DNA of 64,000 nucleotides from Cordia subcordata (taxonomy: Eukaryota > Streptophyta > Magnoliopsida > Boraginales > Cordiaceae). The stretch lies in NCBI GenBank assembly GCA_028554755.1, contig JAPTOF010000006.1:5001-69000 (forward strand). The letters run 5' to 3'. The position numbers were made by a program, and so were the translations under genes. Below are positions 23,870 through 35,880 of the stretch, one piece after another. Below the pieces are notes generated by a model. The model was not told the DNA's origin and made no database searches. It saw only the letters and a program-made list of their open reading frames with translations. The number at the start of each line of letters is the position of its first letter. Within the stretch, counting starts at the first letter, position 1.

Positions 23870-24860
23870 GAAAATTAGTTTAACTTCTCCAATACTCCTA
23901 AACAAAGGTAATGGTTCTTGAGTGTTTGAAGAAGGATAAATCCTTTGACCTCCGAAGAGCATGTAGGCGGCTTCCCCTTCCGATGCACGCCTAGGTTGAT
24001 TTGACCTCCGTAGCACGCTTGGGTTACAAAACGATCTAGTTTCCCTCTTCTCACAAATACTTCAATTTCATCCTTCAACTCCTTGCAATCTTCTGTTGAA
24101 TGTCCATGGTCCTTGTGAAAATGGCATCTCAGGTTTCAATCCCTCTAGGATGGGTTCCCAATTGCTTGTCTGGCCATCTTAGCAAACGATCTTTTTAGAT
24201 TGCCATTAGCACCTCCATTCGACAAGTATAAGTGGAGTATACTTCTCAAACTTTAGTTGATAGCGAATGCCATCAGTGCGAGCTTTTCCTTTCCCATGAC
24301 TTGGTTCTTCCTTGCCCTCGCCTTTGTGATTTTCTCTAGATTGCTTTTTCCTCTTCCCTTATACAAGTTTAGTGCCGCGATTGACATCCTCGCCTTGGAT
24401 ATACCTTTTAGCTTCTTTCATTAAGTCTGCAAAAGAACAGTATTCATGCCTCGAGATGTTATTCTTGAAATCACCAAGCCTTAGCCCATAGCAAAGGCAA
24501 TTATAACTACCCCATCATTAGGATTTTCTACTTTCAACGCCTGTACTATTTAACCTTTCTGTGTGCTCTCAGAGTGTCTCAGTAGACTATTGGAGGTAAG
24601 AGAATAAGGTCGTTGAAGTCTTTGGAAGGGTTTAGCTATTGGAGAACCTATCTATCAACGCCTAAGCAAATTGGTCAAAAGAGTGCATCAACCTATCCGG
24701 TAGACACTTACACCAATCGTACACTATGTCAACCAGTGTAACAGGAAGGGCTTGGCATTTCAATGCGTCAGACAACCCTTGTATCATGAGAGTGCCTCTT
24801 CGAATCGGTCCTCCGGTCATACAATGGAAGCGGAGGTAAGAAAACCAAACTTTGGTTGTC
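23870..24860 (-). pseudogene. Decayed Ty3/gypsy retrotransposon gag
   Basis: On the minus strand, fragments of a plant gypsy Gag can be read: DLMKEAKRYIQGEDVNRGTK, then a basic KGKRKKQSRENHKGEGKEE-type stretch, then HFHKDHGHSTEDCKELKDEI followed by EVFVRRGKLDRFV, the zinc-knuckle region and the conserved tail of this Gag class. Stops and frame changes interrupt it throughout, and only about 67 residues remain in one open frame (24078-23875). No protease, reverse transcriptase or integrase was found. The mid-element repeat at 23920-24050 recurs at 27190-27320, linking this piece to the LTR-like block at 27 kb. Confidence 0.75.
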
Positions 24861-26390
24861 TTTTAGGATGGAATTATATATATACATACACACACACATG
24901 CACATATATACACACATATATATACGTATAAATATAATGCTTTTTGAAAATTAATAAAGGAAAAATATGCATGCTTCCGGCTACCTAAGGGGTCTTTTTC
25001 TCATAATATAATGGCCTCAAATATATATACGTGATACTGTAGTTAGAGTGCTCAACCTTTTCTATTAATAATTTAAAGAATGACCACTAATTCAAAACAT
25101 TTAACTAATTAATTACAAGTACATACAAGAAAGGAACAACACACACACAAACACACATTCACATATATATAAAGATCACCATTAGTTATGGTGATTAAAG
25201 ATAATTAAAAGAAAGAGTGAAGTAAGTCGTGAAGTTGGTACCGTTGGACTATGTGAGACAAGGAGGAGGAAGGTGGAGGAAGCAGTGAATGAAGAGAGGA
25301 AAACAAGGTGTTGATTTTGTTATGGCGATCATGCTCAATGGTGCAATGGCGGTGAAGGTGGCTAGGGTTGATTGAGGAAAAAGAGGGGAAAAAAGGAAAA
25401 ATACTTTTAAAATTAAAAGATAATTTTACACTTTAAATTTGGTTATTTTAAAATTATTTTAACATTAATTTAATGGAGAGGATTAATATTGTCATGTTTT
25501 GTAACATTGGAGACTAGTTGTGTCACTTTCATAACATTGGCAACTAATTGTGTCACATTTTGTAACATTGGGAACTAATTGTGATACTTTTATGACAATG
25601 GGGACTAAATTGGCACCATGAACCAACAATGACGAATATAATTCTATTGAATGAGTCTTTGATTGAATAACTGTAAATTAAATCTATTGATCTTCTTATG
25701 GACTGAATGCTTCATATATGGATTATTCTTTGAGTTATGTCTTGTAAAGCTTGATTATTCAGAAGCTCGTGAAAAGCTCGTGCACTTAAAGATATGATGT
25801 CCATGCAAGAAATTTAAAGACAAGAGCAAAGGGAGATATAAGGCCAAAGATGAGATCATTTCTTTTATTTCTTGCTCTTATTATACATAACCTTGAATTT
25901 ACTCATATTTTTTCAAATTCACCTTGATCAAGTTTTCAAAATCATTTTTTGAGGATTTTGAATTCCTAAAAATATGCTTTCTTAGAATCTTGAAATTGCA
26001 TTTTAATATGGTTTGAGTAAATAATTGATTTCTCACATAATCCTGGGAAGTTTTTGAAAAGCAAAATCTTTGACCTTCCTTTTTCTTTGAGATTGTTTCC
26101 ACATTGTCAAATCTTTTTAAAAGAACTTCATATTGCCAAAATCCTCTCAAGATGTTTTCAAACTTTCCATTTTGATTTGAATTCTCATTATTGCTCTTCT
26201 AATTACTAGATATTCATGCTTCAAAAGGTATTTCAATAAATCTCAAAAAGGCAAAAAAAAAATTTGAGTTTTTTAATATACCCCGGTAGTACTCCCCTAT
26301 TATAATCTTCTATATGAGTTATAGTACTATAGCCTCCTCCGGGGCGACCGGATCTGTCCAATGGAGCTTCAATTCTTGGTGGTCACCAAC
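24861..26390. other. Repeat-rich intergenic DNA
   Basis: A (TA/CA)n microsatellite lies at about 24878-24935. Degenerate 30-base units occur at 25480-25620, each with a gtaacattgg-gactaattgtgt core. An AT-rich tail follows. The minus-strand ORF at 25899-26150 (83 codons) has no recognisable domain. I see no gene. Confidence 0.5.
25490..25620. repeat. Degenerate tandem repeat with a (g)aactaattgtg core
   Basis: Four imperfect units of about 31-36 bases each pair acattgg/acaatgg with a gactag/gaactaattgtg word. A similar looking degenerate array occurs at 43905-44110. Neither is coding. Confidence 0.6.
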
Positions 26391-27104
26391 TAGGACTGAG
26401 CATTCGGTTATAATTGAACCAAAATAATCGTAGTCAAAACAACCGAAAATTGAATTTTGAAAAGTCTAATAACCGAAATCGAACCGAATAAGGTAAATAA
26501 CCAAAATTTTGGAACCAAATTTTTTGGTTTGGTTCCGGTTAATAACCAAAATAACCGAATTATAAAAAAATTAAATAAAAAAATGTGAAAACAATCAAAT
26601 TATAGAATTTCAAAATTAAACACAAATATTAAGTAAAATAAATAAATACACAAAAAATGAAAAAGGAAAAAAACTCAGAAAAACAAACTTAAAACGTGAA
26701 CCTTGTTGCTACTACTGCTTGCTTGAAACTGATTTAAGAGATCTTTTGCTTTTTAAAATTCTTCATCTTACTTCTTGTCAAACTTCATTCATTCAAATTT
26801 CAAACTTTGTTCACTTAAAGATTTGGAGATTATTCTTAGAAGTATTATTATCTTTCTGGGGGTTATACATATAATTAAAGGCAAAAGCTAGTCTATAAGC
26901 ATTAAACACTAATACAAGAAAGTTTTATAATTCGATTATTTCGGTTAAGGATCGAAATTCTAAAACAATAACCAAACACTGAAACCGAACACCGAAACGT
27001 TAAAATTTGTTAACCAAAACCGAACCGAATAACCAAATCGAATTATTAATTCCGTTCAATTCCGATTCAACTTTCAGTTAATAACCGAAATGTGCTCAGT
27101 CCTA
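26391..27104. mobile_element. Non-autonomous DNA element with about 20-bp inverted ends
   Basis: The left end is taggactgagcattcggtta; the right end, on the other strand, is taggactgagcacatttcgg. The interior is full of aaccgaa/ttcggtt words, so much of it can fold. No transposase. No clear target duplication was recognised, so the superfamily is uncertain; hAT-type is one possibility. Confidence 0.7.
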
Positions 27105-27119
27105 CCATTAGCTGACTTG

Positions 27120-27960
27120 TGTTTGTCATGTCGAACACCTAAGTTGTTCTCCTCTCTTCTCTCCCTCCAGGAGGTGTATGATTAATGTATGTTCAAAGAA
27201 AGGATAAAGCCTTTGACCTTCGAAAATCATGTAGGCGGCTTCGTCTTTTGAAGCATGCATAGGCTGCTTTGATCCCAGAAGCACGCTTGGCAGGTTCGAC
27301 CTACAAAACAAAAGAGCGAGACTTTCCTCCTGTTTTACCTCTGATGCTTATGTCAATTAATGTTCAAGGTATTGAGAGAATTTGTAGTGAAATATTCTCA
27401 AATGAGTCGAAAGAAAAAGTCCTCTTCCTCATGGTGTAAAGGGGTACTTATACGAGCCTTGCCCTCATTTATGAGATTTACCTTTTTGCGTTACCTTAAT
27501 TGCTCTAAGTCATCGTCGTCAGGTTTATCTCCTCCCAAATGGGGAAATGGTGATGCAATCGTTGAGTTGTATCTAATGGTGATGCAATCGTTGAGTTGTA
27601 TCTAATGGCCGAAGCAACGCCCTTTGGCTTCGGCTATTATATGGGTGAGTTGAAGAGATGTATGAAGCTTCCTCAAATGACTTTGAGCATGGCTGTCATT
27701 GTCTTCGGAGTTAGCCATAGCACGCCTCACTCGCTTTGACTAAGAAATACACTTTGAGGCGGATAGGGCAAAGCCTTATGCCCCAAGGTCGGCCACTGGC
27801 GAAGAGTTTAGCAAATATGGCCGAAGCCATAGCTCCGTGGTTCGGCCATAAGCAAAAGATCACTTCCCTTGTACACATGACGTCATTTTATTTGTGGAAT
27901 ATTTTGCCTATTTCTATGATGTATGAATTGGTGATATAGAATAGAACCATAATTCAGAAT
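27120..27960. mobile_element. LTR-like retroelement fragment
   Basis: Carries the 27190-27320 block shared with the gag piece at 23.9 kb and the 27400-27900 block shared with 108-560. Contains repeated GGCCGAAGC and cttcggc words. Two adjacent identical 29-base copies lie at 27547-27604. ORFs here are chance. Boundaries are not defined. Confidence 0.55.
27547..27604. repeat. 29-base perfect tandem duplication
   Basis: The unit starting atggtgatgcaatcgttgag occurs twice without interruption (27547-27575 and 27576-27604) and is single in the related block at 108-560, so it arose in this copy. Confidence 0.9.
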
Positions 27961-29031
27961 CCTTAGGCGATGCAGAATCGGTTTAAAGCCTGCTTCTATA
28001 CTACCTCTAATGACCTAGACCTAATTATTGATTTGCCACCATAAATGAGCCTGATCAACTAATCGAAAAAACGTAGGACCTATTTGAAAGTGTTTTTGTT
28101 TTTCTATTTTAGTAGAACAGGTTTTAGAAATAGTTTTTTTTTAAAAAAAAAACAGTTTTTAAAAACGAATGAACATAAAATTTCCTTAGATAGAAGATAA
28201 TTTTATTTCTTTTTTACATATTAAAAAGGCCATTATACCCTTATTTCAAGGCTTATTTTCTTTTAAGTTTTAACGACCAAGTTGTAGTTGCACTTATGCT
28301 TTGATAATAATTGGTAAAATACTATGACACTAAATAAGTTCTATTTTTGCTAGAGTACGCTAGCTCCCTTTTGACTCATCTTTTTTCTATTTTATTATGA
28401 AATTTGAGTTTTTTAATTTGTTTTAGAAAAATAAAAAATCAAACCAAGTTAGAATGTTGATTTGGTTTGATTATAATACATAATAAATGTAAATCAACTA
28501 ATCTGACTTAGTATAAAATATGATAAAAATCAAATTAAATTAAACTATGTGCAACCTTATTGTCTATTCTTGCGCCAGTTGACTAGAAGTGCCGCTTACA
28601 CCGTTTAGAAATGCCATTCACTCTAATACTACGTTTGGGCACGGGGGATATAGGTAAAAATATTTGGTAAATAACTTCGAAATTATATACATACACATAA
28701 AGTCAATAATTATATATATTATATGTCAGATGGCTTGAAATTGCTATATTTGTGTGCAGAAGATTGGCAACATCTTATAAATACAAAACTAAAACAGTAA
28801 GTTAAGTATCTGAAGCATCACTTTTGCACAAATCTGAACCAATTTATTAAAGATTTTAAACCTCAGCCATAAGTTGGTGTCACAAAATTCAGAGCCCTAA
28901 ATTGCCCAATTCCCTAGTACAGAAGATACAAAAGAGAATAAGAATTAATAAGAGAGAAGGAAAGGGAGGGTTGGCACCTTGTTGGTGGATTGAGGAATTA
29001 TATATAGGAAAGAAGAGGGGGGGAGAAGAGT
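27961..29031. other. Intergenic DNA and 5' region of the NERD gene
   Basis: Contains a retroelement scrap at about 27985-28060 that resembles 44500-44550 (see that entry). AT-rich sequence follows with no ORF of interest. From about 28900 purine-rich sequence precedes the start codon at 29032 and is a plausible 5' leader. Confidence 0.45.
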
Positions 29032-32000
29032 ATGTGGGTGGCGTTGATTTGGGGTCTGGTGATTTACAAAGTAATAAAGCTTTTGTTTAAGGACGATGTT
29101 GCTGACATCCCAACCACCTGTGATGGGAATGCCCTCTTCTCCGTCGCCGATAGGCTTGAAAAATTGTTTGGTGGCAAAGCCTACGTCGCCCTTCATATTC
29201 CCGACCCTGATTCCGCCTCCCGTCAGAACATCGATCTCGTTCTCCTCACCGACGGGTACAGATTTTTTGTATTTGTTTACTTACTTTTTTGTATTTTACC
29301 AAATCCTACAAATAAGTTGTATTCACTAGTTTAGTTTCTGGTGGGTTTGGTACAGCCAAGTGCTAGTGGTGTCTGTGAAGAATGAAGCATCAAGATTTGT
29401 ATCAGTTGACGACGATGGCAATTGGGTTTGCACTGCCTCTCACAACCACCAAACCCTGCGTATTCCTAATCCTGTATTCAACTTTGTGCCTGCCCTTCTA
29501 TTTACTTACAACCCATCTCACCTATTCCTTCTCATTTACTAATACCTAACTAATTACTCCCACCATTTTTTTTTTTTTTACACATTTATCAGTTATCAAA
29601 CTGTTGATTGGGTTGGAATTCTTTCTGTTGTCTCCTTTTTTATATTTACAATTCATGTCACACCCTTCTTGTTTGCTGCATCTCAGGTGGCTGAAGCTAG
29701 ACAACAAGTTTCCATTCTCCAATCATACCTTGAACAAAGGGGAATTGATCTGCCCCAAGGATTTTTGTCTTGCAAAGTCATATGTCCGAACCCAGACTTT
29801 TGGTATGCGTTAAATTTTTCTGCTAGCAATCTTGACTTTTGGTTAATTATAGTATATTTTACTGAAAACTTGGAAATAATGGAATTTCTCCAACTTATTT
29901 TATCCCGTCTCCTCAGCCTTTAATGGTTTCGGGTTGATCACAAATACATTTTTCCATCTTGCTAATGTTACTGCCAAATGGTTTATCGCTCATTGTACAT
30001 GATATAGTTGTTTAAGACATGCATGCTTTTATCAGCTTGTCTACGCTTGTTGTTCTCTGATTTTTTACGTATTGTGACTAATTAATTCAGCTAGACATTC
30101 ACTTTACATCTGTGTCTCGGATATGCTACTTGTGTTTTGCTTGTCTTTTTGCAGTACTCTTCAGCCAAACTCTTTTCCATCTGAAGTCATCACCTATGAT
30201 CAGTGGGTGCAATTAAAGCCAGACACTAAGAACACACTTTCTGGTTGGATCAGAGGAGCAATTCGTGGTGGGAAGAAGGAAATGCAGGGATCTTTAACTG
30301 AGAAGATTAATTTTGTACTGAGTACGGCTCCCATGTGGGACAGGTTTGGGACAACTCTTACCTGCTTTATTTAGGATTTCAAGTTGTGTTGATACCGTGT
30401 GAGTTGTGGTGCTCTTTCTTAAGCATTTGGATCTATAGGACAAATGTAAGTTTGTTATTTTAGTGAAAAAATGACAACTTTTTGGATGGAGTGGGGGTGT
30501 GTGTTTATTTTCAGTGACTACAGGGAGATTATGATGAGGTTTTTGTACCACATAGGTGTCCAATGCCTTTTAAAAGGATCACAAGGCGGTCCTTAGCAAT
30601 TTACCCATGGTTCTCTGCACTTTGAAGATATAGTTGGTATTATTTACTGGAGAACAAGTGTTTTTCAAGGTGACACTCATTAAGATTAAATTCTACAGTG
30701 CGTTTAACAGAAGACCAAATGCTCTGGTGTGGACCAAATATTCTCATATTAAGTACTGAAAATATATTGGCTTTGAATTTTTCAACTTGAAAACCCAACA
30801 TATATCCTGGAGATATACCAAAGTAAGATGATTGAGAAGCTCAAATGCCTTCTTATATAGTTAACACCAAGGAAGTTTGGATGAAATAGAAAATGAATGC
30901 AGTCAAGCTTCTATCTTCTGGGACACAAAATGGCTACTTGGTAACCACTTATCGGAAAATTCTCTCTGTCCCGTCATGTGTAATGAATGTTTTGTTTTAT
31001 CTTTTTATTTCTGATGCTTCTGAAAAGGACAATAACATTCTGTTCACTGGGATGTAGATTAGAGCTTAAAGGTAACAAACATATCCTAGGGGAGTTCCTG
31101 GAATTCAAAGGAAAGCAAGATGATGTTCAGGCTTTGCGAAATATCAGGAGATCAAAAGTCAGTCACCTCATCATCCAAAAGACGAGCATGTTTGGCTTGG
31201 GTAATCCTTACTCATTCTTGTCCTCGTATATTTGGCATTTACATTTTCAGCAAGCCTAATTTTCCAGACAATTAGGATAGTAAATAGGGAATACTGAAAC
31301 CTGAATACACAATGTGCATTGGTGCGCTTGCGTCTACATACTGACTCAGAGGGCCATGTTTCCCGCAGACTGGGAATTACCTTTTGGCCTATCCATTTCT
31401 CAACCATATTTGATTATTTTCAAAAGTTAGTCAATGGCACCCATTGAATTGCAGTCATCTTTAATTTCAACTGACTCTAACCTTTTATCATTCAAATTCT
31501 TCATTTACCTTTCCTTTCATGGAATTCTGGCTTCACCCCCATGCACTTGTGATGCCTTAAACATTGATGTGGTCCCCCTTTTGGTGGCGCTTTAGCTGTA
31601 AGACAGCAAGTGGAGAAGAATGAATTATGCACCCTTGGACATTAGCTGCAAAATGGAGTATATAGCATTCTCTCTTGTGCTTCTGTAAAGTTACTAAGAC
31701 ATGTGCCATGGGCAACAAATATATGGTTAACTTTCTTTTGCTGTTTTGGTCAATGAGAGTACAAATGAGGAATTGCTGCTTCATGGGGCCTCTCGTTGTA
31801 TATGGCATGGGCATCGTGACCCTGCTGCATTTGCATGTTATTGAATGGAGTGAAATATAATCCAAATCCGGTGGTTGAGAATCAGCATGCTTTGCCAGTG
31901 ATGCTCCATTATTTTACCTTTTTTTTCCCAGTCAGATTTATCTGATGATAGTGTGTAAAACAAGAACTAACCGAGTTCCTTGCAATAACTCCATAACTAC

Positions 32001-32350
32001 TTGCTCATGCTTCATGTTACTTCAATTTGCAAATCTTTCTTATTAGGCAGCCCTTTTGCGTAGCTATCAGTATCCTTTGTTTGGCTGTTCTTTGGGATGT
32101 TGCATCATATAAGGTAAAATGAGGCATTTTTCCTGTTTGTAATTCTGATAAATATTCTATGAACACAGCTCGCTCAAAGCTCCAAGTTCTGTACTGTCCT
32201 CGAGATTACCATGCTGACCGGACATCAGCGCACGAGTGGAAGGAAGTGAACGTTAGGTCAAGCACAGAGGTTGTATTTCAACAACGGTATTCTAATAAAG
32301 TGCGGAAGTACAAGCTATCTTCAGTGATTTCCATGAAGTTAAGTGCCTAG
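29032..32350 (+). CDS. Membrane-anchored NERD-domain protein
   Basis: Inferred exons: 29032-29255, 29356-29473, 29687-29802, 30155-30343, 31058-31200 and 32169-32350; about 323 residues. Seen: an N-terminal hydrophobic stretch MWVALIWGLVIYKVIKLLF, a likely signal anchor; then a block with NIDLVLLTDG and QVLVVSVKNEASRFVSVDDD, matching the NERD (nuclease-related) pattern of a conserved Asp, then E/V-x-K-N, then a tryptophan in GNWVC. The rest (EARQQVSILQSYLEQRGIDL; SGWIRGAIRGGKKEMQGSL; ELKGNKHILGEFLEFKGK) is conserved in plant homologues as I recall them. NERD domains are related to restriction-type nucleases, but catalysis is unproven for plant members. The expected acidic residue before V-K-N reads S here (VVSVKN), so an active nuclease is doubtful. 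Start: first ATG before the hydrophobic segment. Confidence 0.75.
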
Positions 32351-32826
32351 TTTCTTGCTCAATAGGTTCCGGATTGCAATATGTGTGGTACAATACCGTC
32401 CGTATTGAGCCTCTTATGTAATCTTGTTGAACATGTGTTGTGTTTTAAGCGCTAGGCTATATATTCTGTTGAAACTGTAGGCCCTTTTAATGGTTAGGCA
32501 ACGACAAGATAACTGGGGATTTGGTGCGCCACTGCCTGTTCCACAGAAAACCCGAGAAAAAGAAGGGGAAAAACGAAACGCAATGTAATAAAGGAAACCT
32601 TTTGTGTTGCATGATGTAGAGAAAGGTAAGCCTGGGCTTTGAAATGATGGAGAAGAGAAGCTTTTATACGATGCACATCACATTACGCCCTTCTCTATAC
32701 TCATATCCAAAGCACTTGTAGAAGTAACAATGATAAATTCACATTAAAGAACATTGGTTACCGTTGAGATCAAACCCGAATGAATTAATTATTAATATTG
32801 GGTCATCTGCACGTAATATGAAGGAA
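32351..32826. other. Convergent 3' region between NERD and EXORDIUM-like genes
   Basis: 476 bases between two stop codons on opposite strands. It must hold both 3' UTRs. No further ORF or structure of note. Confidence 0.6.
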
Positions 32827-33931
32827 TTACAAGAGTGTCCAGCATCGACCATCTGTTGGGTTCCAGAGTCCAGGTATCAAGAACTTGGTATCATTTAGAC
32901 CACGAGCATTGAAAGCTCCACCATCACTTGGGTCAACAAGAAGCTTGCCGGCATATCCCGGGAACGAACCCGACCCGAACTTTTTTGTACAGAAATCTCC
33001 AATCTCTAATGGCGTCGTGGTCCTGGATTTATCATCATCGACATCAGAATAAAATCCATTACCGTATGGATTGGTGACGGTGGAAGCCAAGGCGGAGGCT
33101 AAATGCTCTATCATGGCGTCTGTAGCCGCATTCTTGTTTGGTGGTCTCACCAGCAGATCTAACTTCGAGAAATCTGAGGGGTGGAATGGCCACCCACATT
33201 TCCAAGGGCAATGCTGCATTGGGTTTTTCAATATGATATAAACCAGCTGCAGCTTATCACCTGCAATTGATATTTTAATTAATTATTATATTTCATGAAA
33301 ATTATCATATATGCGTAATAAATTACGTACCGAATGCTCCATGTTGGAAGCATTTTTGTCCGCATGAATTGTTGTCCAACTCCACATCATCAGAGATGAA
33401 GACGAGTGCAAGCGCATTCTTAGTTAGCTTTCCGGCTGAGGAGGAGGAGGCTTTCTCCACTACTTGGTGCTGCAGGAGTCTTGGGATGGAGTCCTTTTTA
33501 AACTGCTTGCCCAGAGAATATTGATGATCAACAACTTCCCTCACAAGTTTTAGGTGAATAGGGGGAGGCTCTTTGAGGTTGTTGTTAGCCACAAGTTGAT
33601 ATTGCTCCACTTGTTTCCACCATGTGGAGACTTGAGGCCCGTAACTCATACTTGTAGCGCCTCCGTCCAGAGATTGAACGAAGGTCTTAATCACATGTGT
33701 TGATGCCTCTGAGAAGTTGCCATACCACAAGAGAAACACCTTCACATCACCCGTGAGTAGCGGGCCATTGTGATATTTAATACGACCACCACCGGTTACG
33801 GCTGCAGATGTGGCGGAGCCCAAAGGAAGAAGAAGAAACAAGAGAACCGAAAGATTATTAAGCAAGATCCCAGCACGACTCTTACTCACAAAACCCTCCA
33901 TCTCTCTCATCTTCAACTTCTTCCCCAACAT
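32827..33931 (-). CDS. EXORDIUM-like secreted protein (EXL6-type)
   Basis: Two exons, 33931-33331 and 33260-32827, joined in frame (GAFG then DKLQLVYIILKN); about 344 residues. EXORDIUM/PHI-1 proteins are secreted to the cell wall and linked to brassinosteroid-responsive growth and low-carbon responses; their biochemical activity is unknown. Seen: a signal peptide (LLNNLSVLLFLLLPLGSATS); the family opening IKYHNGPLLTGDVKVFLLWYG; STWWKQVEQYQ; a Cys-rich stretch (SCGQKCFQHG, CPWKCGWPFH); the ending GGAFNARG...KFLIPGLWNPTDGRCWTLL. Most Arabidopsis EXLs are intronless; an intron here and the position in the block point to the EXL6 (At3g02970) branch, from memory. Start taken at 33931; an in-frame ATG at 33910 is an alternative and would not alter the signal peptide. 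Confidence 0.88.
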
Positions 33932-33998
33932 ATATGTCTCTTCTTTACAAACTCGGCTACCTCCGATGTTTCGTATTTTCTTTTATTATTTGTGTGTG

Positions 33999-33999
<1 letters not shown>

Positions 34000-34046
<47 letters not shown>

Positions 34047-34050
34047 CATG
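34000..34050. repeat. (TA)n(TG)n microsatellite
   Basis: Compound dinucleotide run upstream of the EXORDIUM-like gene. Short ORFs over it are artefacts of the repeat. Confidence 0.9.
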
Positions 34051-34969
34051 CATTATTATTGTATTGTATGTGCCCATGAATTTTCTCCTTAGCGTAAGGA
34101 GATGCCGCAAAATGAGCTATTTTCCTGGTGTTCCTCACGTTCAGTAGCTAGATTATAATAATACATTTAACTTAATTTGGGTGATGGACGTTAAAAATGT
34201 GACTAATTGATTTTTGGCTGCTCATCCAAGCCAGGTTTGCTTAGCCCTTAAATTAATGCATAGTGAAGGTCTTTCTGCGGTAGCACTGGCCTGCCTAATC
34301 TAATGGTATGCCATGAGACACTGGTGGGAGTACTAAAAATTGTGTGGAAAAAGTATAAATATATGCTTCTAATTAAGATTTAAGACGCTATGACTGGTGT
34401 TGAAACTTTAAATTAATTAATTAATTAATTACATTAACTCCAGGGCATCAGGATCACTTCTTAAATTGAAATTTTATTATACATGTAATTACAATACGAG
34501 TTGTCTTGTTAAAGTATGCATAAATGCAATTAATAATAATAATAATAACAATCATAATAATAATAATTAGAAATAGAGGAGAAATAACGAAACCAAAGAG
34601 ATGAGCGAGGCCCAAAGGGCAGGTTTTTGGGCTTTGGAGGTAGATACGCAAAACTAAAAATAGAAGTCATGAGGAGGTGGGTCCCACGCGGCTTGCTGTA
34701 CGCCCCCCACGTCACCCAAATAGCTTTACTTCCTCTCTCCGTTGTTCCTAAAACAAAAACTGAAACCGCTTTTATTAATGGTAAATTGATAATTGCTACG
34801 GCTGTAAAACATAGGAGTGGTACATACGTTTATAAACACATTCGTACTCCAAAAATCAGAAAAAAAAAAAAAAAATTGATCTCCAAACGCCATTTCCATT
34901 GTTCAAAATGATTGTTAGTTATTCTACTTCTCTTTATACTACTTTCTGTTGGATGAATGGCCGAATCAT

Positions 34970-35060
34970 ATATATATTTGTGTGTGTATATATATATATA
35001 TATATGCTTATATATGTGTATTTATATATATGATACATATGTACATGTGTGTGTGTGTCT
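34970..35060. repeat. (TA)n/(TG)n compound microsatellite
   Basis: Interrupted tatata and tgtgtg runs. The overlapping ORFs rich in Tyr, Ile, Cys and Val come from the repeat and are not genes. Confidence 0.85.
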
Positions 35061-35392
35061 GTGTGTTATTTCTACTATTTCATTCTCTCTTATCCGCTTA
35101 CTTATTTTATTGGTTTCGCCGCGGTTGTTGAATAGAAAAGAAGATCTATGGTTTAGTTGGTTATAAACAACAGCCTGTGCTAACCCTATCTGATGGCTAA
35201 TCTCCATGCTATTATACTGAAAGTTGTTTGCCTTAGCTATATCTCTTGTTGAAATTACATCAAATTTGAGATTGGATTACCAGTTAGATGTTAAAAACAT
35301 AACAACCCCGATCATAATGGTTACAGAAACAAAATTCTTCCCCCTCGGTGGTTAGGTAGTTATATAGTTCCATAAGTCCTTAAATCCTTTAA

Positions 35393-35880
35393 TTAGGATG
35401 GCAACAGTATTCCACTCAGTAGGAGAACTGCAGTGGTCGGGGCAGGGTTTTTGGCAAAAAAACTGATCAAGGGCATGTCAGGGGCAGGGCAGGGTCTTTT
35501 GCCCCTCGCCTGGTACAAGGGCAAGTAAGGGTAGGGGTTTATTGAACGCACCCCGTCACACCGGTATATTTGTGTACATATATTTTTTATTTTCTCTATC
35601 TAACTATATAGTTTTGTAGTTCTATTATAATTGTTATAAAAATGAAAAAATTTCTGATTTAGTGGTTAAAATTTCTCATGCGACTTTGAACTCCAAAGCT
35701 TAAATCTCCTTAGTACTCCTTATTTATGTGTTATTTATAGGTAGGGGATCTAACAAATAGGGTTGTTAATCTGGTTTTAGCCTATTGCCTGACCAGTTAG
35801 TGGCGGGGCAGGTTTTTTCTCATTCAATAGGTGCGGGGATGGTTTCACGGATTCACCCAGTACCAGGTATCAGATAGAGG
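35393..35880. mobile_element. Diverged GGGGCAGG-rich repeat remnant
   Basis: Starts ttaggatggcaacagtattc and carries repeated ggggcagg and gcccctcgcc words, with further gggcagg and ggggatgg words near 35805-35835. The ggatggcaac start and G-rich core resemble common plant repeats, but the ends are not paired clearly. Non-coding. Confidence 0.35.

Noticed and set aside
25899..26150. 83-codon minus-strand ORF rich in Lys, Asn and Phe
   Set aside because: AT-driven composition and repeat surroundings; no family recognised, so not listed as a gene.
27961..28060. tRNA-like reading of repeat DNA near 28 kb and 44.5 kb
   Set aside because: No cloverleaf, no B-box GGTTCGAATCC and no anticodon stem could be drawn; the similarity between the two places is better explained as retroelement debris.
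33770..34147. 125-codon + strand ORF with Tyr-Ile repeats
   Set aside because: Runs antisense over the EXORDIUM-like start and through a TA/TG microsatellite.
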